Positions 9,326 to 16,980 of a stretch of 64,000 nt of DNA are shown piece after piece (positions within the stretch are counted from its first letter, which is position 1; each line of letters starts with the position of its first letter). Under the pieces are notes generated by a model that did no database searches, was not told the origin of the DNA, and saw nothing but the letters and a program-made list of their open reading frames with translations. Source of the DNA: Pullilachnospira sp963929535 (GTDB taxonomy: Bacteria > Bacillota > Clostridia > Lachnospirales > Lachnospiraceae); assembly GCA_963929535.1 (NCBI GenBank), contig CAWVIZ010000004.1, positions 16,337-80,336 on the forward strand. Direction: 5' to 3'. The translations under genes were made by a program, and so were the position numbers.

Positions 9326-9943
9326 ATGAACTATCTCTGGGGCGGAATGATACTGATCGGCATCCTCTACGGCACAGCTACCGGCCGCCTGGAGGCTGTG
9401 GCGGAGGCGGCAGTGGATTCTTCCAGGGAAGCCGTCAGTCTCTGCATCGTCATGGCAGGCGTCACTTCCATGTGGGTAGGCATCATGCGGATCGCGGAAA
9501 ACTCCGGGCTCATCAACCAGCTTTTGGGAAAAATGCATCCCCTTATGAAATTTCTCTTTCCACAGCTTCCTCCGGGACATCCGGCCGAAAAACATATGGC
9601 TGTCAATATCATCGCCAATTTCCTGGGGCTTGGATGGGCCGCTACTCCGGCAGGACTTCAGGCAATGGAAGCTCTGGGGGATCTGGAGGAGGAACGAAGG
9701 CTGGGACAGTCTGCAGGTCCCGCCCGCCAGAAGGGGGTTGCCGGAAACGAGATGTGCACCTTTCTGATCGTCAATATCTCCTCTCTCCAGCTGATCCCTG
9801 TCAATATCATCGCCTACCGCAGCCAATACGGAAGCCCCAATCCCACAGCGATCGTGGGTCCGGCAATTCTGGCAACAGCTGTGAGCACAGGGGCAGCCGT
9901 CATTTTCTGCAGGATAATGGAGAGAAGAAGGGCATCATCCTGA
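9326..9943 (+). CDS. spmA: Spore maturation protein A (nucleoside-recognition domain membrane protein)
   Basis: A 205-residue membrane protein matching SpmA (N-terminus MNYLWGGMILIGILYG; conserved GVTSMWVGIMRIAE and NFLGLGWAATPAGL segments). In Bacillus, SpmA and SpmB are needed for full dehydration of the spore core. The ATG at 9326 follows GGAGG with a good spacer; the frame is open upstream to about 9122, but that part is translated repeat DNA. Unusually, the partner spmB, normally adjacent, is absent: the next gene is a purine permease 360 bp away. The mechanism of SpmA is not established. Confidence 0.88.
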   Translation: MNYLWGGMILIGILYGTATGRLEAVAEAAVDSSREAVSLCIVMAGVTSMWVGIMRIAENSGLINQLLGKMHPLMKFLFPQLPPGHPAEKHMAVNIIANFLGLGWAATPAGLQAMEALGDLEEERRLGQSAGPARQKGVAGNEMCTFLIVNISSLQLIPVNIIAYRSQYGSPNPTAIVGPAILATAVSTGAAVIFCRIMERRRASS

Positions 9944-9959
9944 CGTCTTCTGCCTGAAA

Positions 9960-10143
9960 GCGACAGTTCAGCCTTTCGTCTTCCCTGTCACAAAAGCATG
10001 CACACAGCGGTCTCCGCTCCGCTTCGGTCGGCGCTTAACGTGTGCCACCGGCACACAGCGGTCTTCGCTCCGCTTCGGTCGGCGCTTAACGTGTGCCACC
10101 GGCACACAGCGCCCCGCGGGATATTGGAAGGCTGAATAGTTAC
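9960..10143. repeat. Terminal-inverted-repeat element (family A, copy 2)
   Basis: It begins with a degenerate GACAGTTCAGCC and ends GGCTGAATAGTTAC. It carries two direct copies of the core unit containing GTGTGCCACCGGCACAC. With the copy at 9.0 kb it brackets spmA on both sides. It has no protein-coding role; a minus-strand frame through it gives repeated RCVPVAHVKRRP peptides that I regard as spurious. Confidence 0.65.
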
Positions 10144-10172
10144 GCCGGAAACACCGTTTTTCAAGATTTCCT

Positions 10173-10201
10173 TTGCATTTTCCTTCTGTATTGTATATAG
10201 T
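10173..10201 (+). promoter_or_regulatory. Promoter for the NCS2 permease
   Basis: TTGCAT (10173-10178), a 17-bp spacer and TATAGT (10196-10201). The transcript would have a leader of about 95 nt. This leader has one hairpin (CTGCGG/CCGCAG) and a longer CTGCCC/GGGCAG stem just before the ribosome binding site, which may be regulatory. I do not recognise it as a purine riboswitch. Confidence 0.55.
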
Positions 10202-10300
10202 ATTATGCGTATATATCTGCGGTCTGCAGCCGCAGTCACTCCTGCCCGGCCAAAGAAGCATTCGGCTGCCAGGGCAGAGACACACAGGAGGATATGAATT

Positions 10301-11650
10301 ATGAAATCAACCAAAGAATCACCCAACGCCAAAAGCCGTGCTTCCGTTTTTGATCTGAACGGGATTCCCGCTTTCAGCCAGGCTCTTCCGCTGGCACTGC
10401 AGCATGTGGTAGCCATGATCGTAGGGTGCGTTACGCCATCTATCATAGTTGCGGGAGTGGCGGGTATCAGCGATTCTGACCGGGTCATACTGATCCAGGC
10501 CGCCTTGTTCTGTTCGGCCATCAGCACTCTGCTTCAGCTGTTTCCGATCCTGCGTACAAAACGTTTTCAGCTGGGATCTTCGCTTCCGGTCATCATGGGT
10601 ATCAGCTTCGCTTACGTACCAAGTATGCAGGCCATTGCCGAGGTAGCCGATATCGGTACGATCCTGGGCGCCCAGCTTGTGGGCGGCGTGGTGGCCGTTC
10701 TGGTAGGACTGTCCATCAGCAAGATACGTGTGCTGTTTCCGCCCATCGTTACGGGAACAGTGGTATTTACCATCGGTCTTTCCCTGTATCCCACAGCCGT
10801 AAACTATATGGCCGGAGGTACTTCCAGCGCCTCTTACGGTTCATGGAAAAACTGGCTGGCGGCCATCTTTACCCTGATCGTTGTGGTTGGCCTGAACCAT
10901 TTTTCCAAAGGTTTTCTCAAGCTGGCCTCCATACTGGTAGGCATCATAGCAGGATATATTTTTTCTGCCTGTCTGGGACTTGTGGATCTTTCCGGCATCC
11001 AGAGCGCCGGCCTGTTCCAGCTTCCGCAGCCTCTGCATTTTTCTCTTAAATTCGATCCTTCCGCCTGCATCGCCATTGGAATTCTGTTCGCGGTAAACTC
11101 CATTCAGGCGATCGGTGACTTTTCAGCAACCACCGTGGGAAGCATGAACCGGGATCCTGAGACCAGGGAGCTGCAGGGGGGTATCGTCATGTACGGACTT
11201 TCCAATATTCTGGACGCTTTTCTGGGTGGACTTCCCACTGCTACCTACAGCCAGAATGTAGGAATCGTTACCACCACCAAGGTGATCAACCGCTGCGTGC
11301 TGGGACTGGCTGCAGTTATTCTGATGATTGCCGGATTTGTACCGAAATTTTCAGCTCTGCTGACCACCATTCCCCAATGTGTTCTGGGCGGAGCCACAAT
11401 TTCCGTGTTTGCTTCCATCGCGATGACCGGCATCAAGCTGATCACCCGTCAGGAACTGAATTTCCGGAATACCTCCATCGTAGGGCTCTCCGTGGCTCTG
11501 GGAATGGGAATCTCCCAGGCACCGGCCTCTCTGGCTCAGTTCCCGGACTGGGCCACCATGATCTTCGGAAAATCCCCGGTGGTCATTGCCACCCTGATGG
11601 CTGTTATGCTGAATCTGATCCTGCCCCGGGAAAAATCTCAGAAAGACTGA
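10301..11650 (+). CDS. NCS2-family xanthine/uracil-type permease
   Basis: A 449-residue polytopic membrane protein of the nucleobase:cation symporter-2 family. Visible signatures are the QH motif in TM1 (LALQHVVAM), the substrate-site region GDFSATTVGSMNRD and the QNVG motif (TYSQNVGIVTTT). QNVG-type sequences favour a xanthine or urate permease over a uracil one, but the substrate is not settled. The ATG follows AGGAGG. It is monocistronic, ending at a strong bidirectional terminator. Confidence 0.9.
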   Translation: MKSTKESPNAKSRASVFDLNGIPAFSQALPLALQHVVAMIVGCVTPSIIVAGVAGISDSDRVILIQAALFCSAISTLLQLFPILRTKRFQLGSSLPVIMGISFAYVPSMQAIAEVADIGTILGAQLVGGVVAVLVGLSISKIRVLFPPIVTGTVVFTIGLSLYPTAVNYMAGGTSSASYGSWKNWLAAIFTLIVVVGLNHFSKGFLKLASILVGIIAGYIFSACLGLVDLSGIQSAGLFQLPQPLHFSLKFDPSACIAIGILFAVNSIQAIGDFSATTVGSMNRDPETRELQGGIVMYGLSNILDAFLGGLPTATYSQNVGIVTTTKVINRCVLGLAAVILMIAGFVPKFSALLTTIPQCVLGGATISVFASIAMTGIKLITRQELNFRNTSIVGLSVALGMGISQAPASLAQFPDWATMIFGKSPVVIATLMAVMLNLILPREKSQKD

Positions 11651-11678
11651 CGAAGGATCCTCTGGTCCTCCGCATAAG

Positions 11679-11706
11679 AAAAGATGGCCTGTCCGGGCCA
11701 TCTTTT
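11679..11706. terminator. Bidirectional terminator between the permease and MATE genes
   Basis: A perfect 11-bp stem, AAAAGATGGCC / GGCCATCTTTT, with T-rich DNA on both sides. It serves the permease (plus) and the convergent MATE gene (minus). Confidence 0.85.
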
Positions 11707-11722
11707 CTTCTTTTTCGATGTT

Positions 11723-13093
11723 TTAAACCTGATCCTGCTCCTTCATCCTCCCGAATTCATGCCTCATAAACACCAGAGCCAGGATCGCCGCAATAAAATC
11801 CGCAACTGGCGCCGCATACATGATCCCATCGATTCCCATTACCAGCGGCAGCAGCAGAATCAGCGGCAGCAGGAAAAGGATCTGCCTGGTCAGGGAAAGG
11901 AAAACTCCTCGGATGGCTTTTCCGATGGCGGTGAAAAAATTGGATGCAATGCACTGCAGCCAGTTCAGGAAGGTAAAAAACATATAGATATGGAAATACC
12001 GTTCCGCAAACCGGAAGTATTCCTCGCTCCCGGATCCGAAAATACTGATGATCTGTCTGGGAAACAGCTGGAATACTATAAATGCCGCCGCGGAAATGAT
12101 CAGAGCCGCCACCGACGCCTTTTTCACAGCTTCCTTGACTCTCCGGTATTTTCCGGCGCCGTAATTAAAGCTGACAATCGGCTGAAGTCCCTGGGCGATT
12201 CCTATAACCACCGCAAAATAGATCATTCCCACCTTGGAGATGATCCCTGCGCAGGCCAGCGGGATCTCACTGCCGTAATCCGACATCCCTCCGTAATAGG
12301 TGAGACTGTTGTTCAGCACGATCTGCACCACCATCATGGCAAGCTGGTTGAAAAACGGAGACATACCCAGCGCCACCACAGCCAGGCAGTATCGGGGGCT
12401 GAGCCCCAGAGATTTCAGCGTCAGCTTTACAGTTTTGAATCTGGTGAGATAACCGATCACCATTCCGGCGGAAACCACCTGGCCGATCACCGTGGCCCAT
12501 GCCGCTCCCGCCATGCCCATGTCAAATCCAAAAATAAACAAAGGATCCAGAATCGTATTGATCACCGCTCCCGTCAGCGTGCAGGCCATGGAAAACGCAG
12601 GGCTTCCGTCGGCCCGGATCAGGTTGCTCCCTCCGGTGGACAGGATCAGAAAGGGAAATCCCAGCGACGTGATCCCTGTATAAACCAGGGAATAGTCCAT
12701 GATATCGCTGGTGGCCCCAAACACCTGCATCAGCGGCTCCAGGAAAAAGCGCACCGTCACGCAGAGTATCACCCCCAGAGTCACCATCAGGGTCAGCGCC
12801 GTTCCCGCGAATTTTTCCGCTTCCTCCTTTTTTCCCGCCCCCATATTCAGGTTAAAATTCGCGGCTCCTCCAACGCCGCACAGCAGCGACAGCGCCGTAC
12901 ATGTGATCGAAAGGGGAAACGCCACATTGGTGGCCGCGTTTCCCAGCATTCCCACACTCCGTCCGATAAAAAACTGATCCACGATATTGTAGAGGGAACT
13001 GACCAGCATGGCGATAATGCTGGGAATGGCAAATCGTCTCAAAAGGCTTCCGATCGCCTCTGTTCCCAGGGCGCTATTTCCTCTGGCTTCCAT
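11723..13093 (-). CDS. MATE-family multidrug efflux transporter
   Basis: A 456-residue, 12-helix protein of the MatE family (Na+ or H+ coupled efflux of cationic drugs). The N-terminus LGTEAIGSLLRRFAIPSIIAM and the repeated half-structure are typical. The ATG follows AAGGAG. The start overlaps the end of the upstream MarR gene by 20 bp, so the pair is co-transcribed and MarR is the probable regulator of the pump. The substrate cannot be told from sequence. Confidence 0.93.
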   Translation of the reverse strand: MEARGNSALGTEAIGSLLRRFAIPSIIAMLVSSLYNIVDQFFIGRSVGMLGNAATNVAFPLSITCTALSLLCGVGGAANFNLNMGAGKKEEAEKFAGTALTLMVTLGVILCVTVRFFLEPLMQVFGATSDIMDYSLVYTGITSLGFPFLILSTGGSNLIRADGSPAFSMACTLTGAVINTILDPLFIFGFDMGMAGAAWATVIGQVVSAGMVIGYLTRFKTVKLTLKSLGLSPRYCLAVVALGMSPFFNQLAMMVVQIVLNNSLTYYGGMSDYGSEIPLACAGIISKVGMIYFAVVIGIAQGLQPIVSFNYGAGKYRRVKEAVKKASVAALIISAAAFIVFQLFPRQIISIFGSGSEEYFRFAERYFHIYMFFTFLNWLQCIASNFFTAIGKAIRGVFLSLTRQILFLLPLILLLPLVMGIDGIMYAAPVADFIAAILALVFMRHEFGRMKEQDQV

Positions 13094-13544
13094 CTGTACT
13101 TTCTCCTTCCTTTTCCTCCTCAGTGAGTTCCATCACATTTCTCCACATCTGTTCCAGCAGACGGATCAGAGTCTCCCTCTCCGCCTCCGTAAAATTCTTC
13201 ATCACCTGATCCCACCAGTCTCTCACGGTTTCCCGGATCACAGGCACCAGTCCCTTCCCCTTATCCGTCAGGTACAGGGCATAGCTCCTGCCATCCTCCT
13301 TTGTCCGCTTCCGGCAGACATATCCTTCCGCCTGAAGCTTCCGCATCCCTCTGGTGGCCACCGCCTCATCCACGCACATATCCCTGCACAGCTTCTTCTG
13401 ATTGCAGCCTTCATTTCTGGACAGAAACAGCAGAAATTTGTAACAGGAAAATCCCAGATTGTAGGGCTGAAGGATCTCATTTACATATTTCTGTTCCCGC
13501 CGGTTCACCACGGCTACGTACTTTCCCATCAGTGCATTATTCAC
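13074..13544 (-). CDS. MarR-family transcriptional regulator
   Basis: A winged-helix MarR protein of 156 residues (start VNNALMGKYVAVVNRREQKY). Recognition helix region: CNQKKLCRDMCVDEAVATRG; wing: KRTKEDGRSYALYLTDKGK. The start is GTG 13544, with AGGAG 9 nt upstream. A longer frame from TTG 13619 exists, but that TTG is the first half of TTGACA in the promoter itself. The gene overlaps the MATE gene and probably represses this operon, as usual for the family. Confidence 0.88.
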   Translation of the reverse strand: MNNALMGKYVAVVNRREQKYVNEILQPYNLGFSCYKFLLFLSRNEGCNQKKLCRDMCVDEAVATRGMRKLQAEGYVCRKRTKEDGRSYALYLTDKGKGLVPVIRETVRDWWDQVMKNFTEAERETLIRLLEQMWRNVMELTEEEKEGESTDGSQRK

Positions 13545-13589
13545 AGATCTTTGCTCCTCTCCCGTGTATTCACCATATATCCATTCAAA

Positions 13590-13619
13590 AGTATAAAGGA
13601 GGTTTACTTGATATGTCAA
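13590..13619 (-). promoter_or_regulatory. Promoter for the marR-MATE operon
   Basis: On the minus strand TTGACA (13619-13614), an 18-bp spacer and TATACT (about 13595-13590). The leader to the GTG start is about 40 nt. Because the promoter falls within the longest open frame, it argues that the frame's first 25 codons are not translated. Confidence 0.65.
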
Positions 13620-13754
13620 ACGCTTTTTGGCTTCAAACTGGTATGGTTATTTTTTATAAATCTGGCTATTTTACTCAAGCCATTTTTGTTGTAAAGTATT
13701 CCCAGCATCAAAGCTGCTCCTGGTGGTACGCTCCAAGGCAGCAGCTGAATAAGG

Positions 13755-13791
13755 GTAACCGTTGGGCCTTCCGGCTGGACTGTTACAAATA
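13755..13791. repeat. Short family A fragment
   Basis: GTAACCGTTGGGCC followed by a segment ending GGACTGTTAC. It matches the outer end of the copy at 8993. It lies just upstream of the ECF gene's ribosome binding site. Confidence 0.5.
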
Positions 13792-13804
13792 GGAGGGTTT
13801 TATT

Positions 13805-14332
13805 ATGAAAAATGATCTGAAAAAATATGTCATGACCGCTCTGTTCGCGGCGCTTACCTGCGCCGCCACCATGGCCATACGGATCCCCACACCGGGAACC
13901 GGCGGCTATATCCATCCAGGGGACGCTCTGGTGATCCTGTCCGGAGTGATCCTGGGGCCTGCTTTCGGATTTCTGGCCGGAGGCATCGGATCCGCCCTGT
14001 CCGACCTGATCGGCGGATATTTCCTGTATGTTCCCATCACCTTTGTCATAAAGGGCCTGGTAGCTCTTCTGTGCGGGCTGATCTATCAGAAAGCATCCAA
14101 AAATCCGAAACTCCGTTATCCGGCGGTAGCAGCAGGCGGTGTGGCAGACATTCTTCTGGTGGCCGGAGGCTACTGCCTGTGCGAATCCTTCATCTACGGA
14201 CTGGGAGGCGCGCTGGCCAGTGTTCCCGCCAACCTGATCCAGGGAGCCAGCGGACTCATCATCTCCATGGTACTTTACCCCATCCTCATCGCCATTCCGG
14301 ATGTAAAGCAGATGACGGTGGCACACCAGTAA
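13805..14332 (+). CDS. ECF transporter S-component (substrate-binding membrane subunit)
   Basis: A 175-residue protein with about six hydrophobic helices. It has the S-component pattern of the ECF-type vitamin transporters: N-terminal MTALFAALTCAATMAIRIPT, then GGYIHPGDALVILSG and GFLAGGIGSALSDLIGGYF. It would bind a vitamin or similar small compound and share the EcfAA'T energising module encoded elsewhere. AGGAGG precedes the ATG. No riboswitch is recognisable upstream, so the substrate is open. Confidence 0.85.
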   Translation: MKNDLKKYVMTALFAALTCAATMAIRIPTPGTGGYIHPGDALVILSGVILGPAFGFLAGGIGSALSDLIGGYFLYVPITFVIKGLVALLCGLIYQKASKNPKLRYPAVAAGGVADILLVAGGYCLCESFIYGLGGALASVPANLIQGASGLIISMVLYPILIAIPDVKQMTVAHQ

Positions 14333-14395
14333 CTCCCGGACAGTGAAAGCCAAACTGCCGCCGGAACTTCCAGCTGCAAATCCCAACCCTGGGCA

Positions 14396-14427
14396 AAAGG
14401 GGCATGCCGTGTACGGCATGCCCCTTT
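14396..14427. terminator. Strong bidirectional terminator
   Basis: A 15-bp near-perfect stem (AAAGGGGCATGCCGT and its complement) with a short loop and T/A runs at both sides, between the convergent ECF and GH112 genes. Confidence 0.85.
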
Positions 14428-14454
14428 CTGTGCGGTATTTCCGGCAGATCTGTC

Positions 14455-16620
14455 TCAGATCTCCTTCCAGATGATCTCATTTGCCTCCATATTCAGCTCA
14501 AAGCTGGTTCCATCTCCCTTATACACAGTGGTTGTCTGAGGCTCATAGGTGTTGTTTACGATGCAGTACTTTCCGTTCTTCACGTAAGCGTGCACCTCCA
14601 CGTTGTAGTTGGTGCTGAACCAGCGGTGCAGGTTCTCCTCATCGTGGGAAGCCCACAGAATCGCCCGGTACAGCACACGGCTGTTCTCAAAGCTGTAGGG
14701 CAGACCGCTGATATACACGCCCCGGCCCTGGCCGAACTCGTTGACCGCCATCTGCACTTCCTTCTCTCTCTGGCAGATGATTTCGGTTCCGTCCAGCGCG
14801 TACATATTTTTCTTGCCTTCTCCGAAGTCCACCTCTCCCTTGCAGTCCTCGGTGATGAAATGGCTGTGCTCCTCCCAGTTATATTTGTCCTTGTTCAGGT
14901 CAAAGCCATTCTCTCTCTCCACACCCAGCACGCTGCGCAGCTGGATATATTTTCCCTGCCACTGATGGCCGGTGGGCTCTCCGATTCCGATAAATCCGCC
15001 GCCGTTGTACACGAACTCATTGACCGCGCTGACGATGGTCTCGTCTGTCCAGTTGTCGCCGCCGGTGTAGGCAGTATCGCCGTCACCCACATTCAGGATC
15101 ACGTCGATATCCTTCAACATGTCCGGATTTTTCCGGATATCATCGAAGGTGATGAATTTCACATCGAAAGGAGCGCCGCTGAGCGCCTCCATGATGCCTG
15201 CGTAAGAGTAATTCTGTTTATGGTAAATGGCGTGGTGCACCATGTGATTGCCCCAGGCCCGCATCTTGCCCCAGCTGTTCAGCACAGCCACGGTCTTTAC
15301 GCAGTAGGGGGTGGTTCCCTTGATATTCTCATACAGTGTACGGAACTCCTGGCACACACTCTCCACGTAATCGATAAATTCCGGGAACTGAACAGCCAGC
15401 TTCAGATATCCGCCGTAACCGATCCGGTCGATGGGCTTTCTCAAAATTGCCCGGCGGGCAGTCACCCAGTTTACCTTGGCCTCTTTCACCGGATCTCCGC
15501 CCTCGTGGAAGGTATCCGGGAAGAAATACGGCAGGAACCGGCCCTCCGTATATTTCACGCCGGGAATATCGCTGATCAGCCGCAGCGTAGCTCCATTTCC
15601 CACGCTTCCCACCACGGCGTCCAGGCCCACGGACTTGAACTCGTCCATAAAGGGCTCCATGCCGATCCAGTGGTCGCCCAAAAACATCATGGCTTCCTTG
15701 CCGTACTCATGAACGATATCCACAAATTCCTTTGCCAGAGCCGTCACCTCTCTGCGCTGGAAGGCAGCGAAATCCAGAAATTCCTTTGAGGGAATCCGGT
15801 AGGTGTTGTTCATATAACCCTGGTCGATGATAAATTCCGGACGGAACTTGTATCCCACTTCCTTTTCAAACTGCTCCAGAATGTAGGGGCTTACGGAAGC
15901 GGAATAGCCGTACCAGTCCACATATTTTTCTCTGGCCAGCTCGTCGAAAATCAGCGTAAACTGGTGGAAAAAGGTGGTAAAACGCACCACATCCACATAA
16001 GGATGCTCCTCCAGAAATTTTCTCAGACGCTTTTTGGAAAATTCTTTCGTCTTCGGCTGACGCACATCAAAGGTGATCTGCTTCTCTACACCCTGCCAGT
16101 CGTTGGTCACCGCGTTGTACATATGTACCGGATCCCACATGATGTAAGCCAGGAAGCTGACCGTATAATCATGGAATGCCTTTGCCGGATGAATGGTCAC
16201 ATCCCCTGTTTCCTCGCTGTAGCTCCACTCACTGGTGGGAACCACTTTTCCGGTGGTACGGTCGATCACCTCCCACCAGCGGGTGATATCGTCATGGGAG
16301 TTCACCTTCAGCATATCCGGATACAGATGATCCATCAGATGAATGGACAGAGTTCCTCCCGTCGCCGTATGGAAGGAAGTCATAATGTACATCTGCTGGA
16401 TCTCATCCGGGTTCGCCTTGGCCCATTCATTGTCTTTTCTGGTGGTGTAGTAGGTGGCGTACACCTTGGCGTCCACTGCCTTCAGCTCCTCCGGATAATC
16501 CGTACCGTCACAGTCCCGGATGGCATCCGCCCCCCAGCGTTTCACCAGCTCCAGCGTCTCCGGCACCACGTCCACATCTGTGGGAATTGTCACTCTGCCC
16601 CTTGTAAGTTCTTCGCTCAT
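14455..16620 (-). CDS. gnpA: GH112 1,3-beta-galactosyl-N-acetylhexosamine phosphorylase family enzyme
   Basis: A 721-residue cytosolic phosphorylase of GH112. It splits beta-1,3-galactosyl-HexNAc (lacto-N-biose or galacto-N-biose from milk glycans or mucin), or in some members galactosyl-beta-1,4-rhamnose, using phosphate to give alpha-galactose 1-phosphate. Family signatures include TRGRVTIPTDVDVVPET at the N-terminus, RDCDGTDYPEE, and SFHTATGGTLSIHLMDH. Sequence alone does not decide between the LNB/GNB and Gal-Rha subgroups. The start has AAAGGAGAAGGG. The leader holds four copies of a 47-bp repeat. A divergent AraC regulator upstream probably controls it. No transporter is adjacent. Confidence 0.92.
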   Translation of the reverse strand: MSEELTRGRVTIPTDVDVVPETLELVKRWGADAIRDCDGTDYPEELKAVDAKVYATYYTTRKDNEWAKANPDEIQQMYIMTSFHTATGGTLSIHLMDHLYPDMLKVNSHDDITRWWEVIDRTTGKVVPTSEWSYSEETGDVTIHPAKAFHDYTVSFLAYIMWDPVHMYNAVTNDWQGVEKQITFDVRQPKTKEFSKKRLRKFLEEHPYVDVVRFTTFFHQFTLIFDELAREKYVDWYGYSASVSPYILEQFEKEVGYKFRPEFIIDQGYMNNTYRIPSKEFLDFAAFQRREVTALAKEFVDIVHEYGKEAMMFLGDHWIGMEPFMDEFKSVGLDAVVGSVGNGATLRLISDIPGVKYTEGRFLPYFFPDTFHEGGDPVKEAKVNWVTARRAILRKPIDRIGYGGYLKLAVQFPEFIDYVESVCQEFRTLYENIKGTTPYCVKTVAVLNSWGKMRAWGNHMVHHAIYHKQNYSYAGIMEALSGAPFDVKFITFDDIRKNPDMLKDIDVILNVGDGDTAYTGGDNWTDETIVSAVNEFVYNGGGFIGIGEPTGHQWQGKYIQLRSVLGVERENGFDLNKDKYNWEEHSHFITEDCKGEVDFGEGKKNMYALDGTEIICQREKEVQMAVNEFGQGRGVYISGLPYSFENSRVLYRAILWASHDEENLHRWFSTNYNVEVHAYVKNGKYCIVNNTYEPQTTTVYKGDGTSFELNMEANEIIWKEI

Positions 16621-16630
16621 ACCCTTCTCC

Positions 16631-16797
16631 TTTCATTATTTCTGGCCGTATGGCCATAAAGGTATCCCCTTGTGGGATTTCATTATTGTTGGCCGCATGG
16701 CCATAAAGGTATCCCCTTGCGGGGTTTCATTATTTCTGGCCGTATAGCCATAAAGGTATCCCCTTGTGGGATTTCATTATTTCTGGCCGTATGGCCG
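16631..16797. repeat. 47-bp tandem repeat in the GH112 leader (three full units plus a partial one)
   Basis: Units start at 16631, 16678, 16725 and 16772. On the minus strand each contains AAGGGG, a short spacer and ATGGCCATACGGCC, that is, a Shine-Dalgarno-like site plus ATG, with an imperfect GGCC palindrome. The array lies between the predicted GH112 promoter and its start codon, so it would be transcribed as leader RNA. The units are near-identical, so it is not a CRISPR. Confidence 0.85.
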
Positions 16798-16813
16798 CCC
16801 TTTCGCTGTTTTC

Positions 16814-16819
16814 ATTATA
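16814..16819 (-). promoter_or_regulatory. Probable -10 box of the GH112 gene
   Basis: A consensus TATAAT on the minus strand with no good -35 box at the right distance, as often seen in activator-dependent promoters. It lies between the GH112 gene and the divergent AraC gene. Confidence 0.45.
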
Positions 16820-16980
16820 GGAAATCCTCTGCTGCTTTTCTATGGTTCTTTTGTCGCAAATATTAGAGATCTTGTCCTCATTTTGCTTGCAGAAAAAAAC
16901 GTTTGGAGCTATACTGAAAAAAATATGACCCGTTGGCCGAAAGGCTGAACTGTTTCAGGAAACGAAAGGGGGTGTCCAGA

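Noticed and set aside
9968..10285. Minus-strand frames with repeated RCVPVAHVKRRPKRS peptides (also at 43038-43232)
   Set aside because: The peptide repeats only mirror the DNA repeat units, which also occur in non-coding fragments, and the frames lack ribosome binding sites.
13700..13760. T-box leader, because of GGTGGTACGCTCC near 13728
   Set aside because: It lacks the conserved antiterminator sequence, the specifier hairpin and an associated synthetase or amino acid gene.
16631..16797. CRISPR array (also considered for 43059-43226 and 50842-51247)
   Set aside because: Units follow each other without unique spacers and no cas genes are present, so they are simple tandem repeats.
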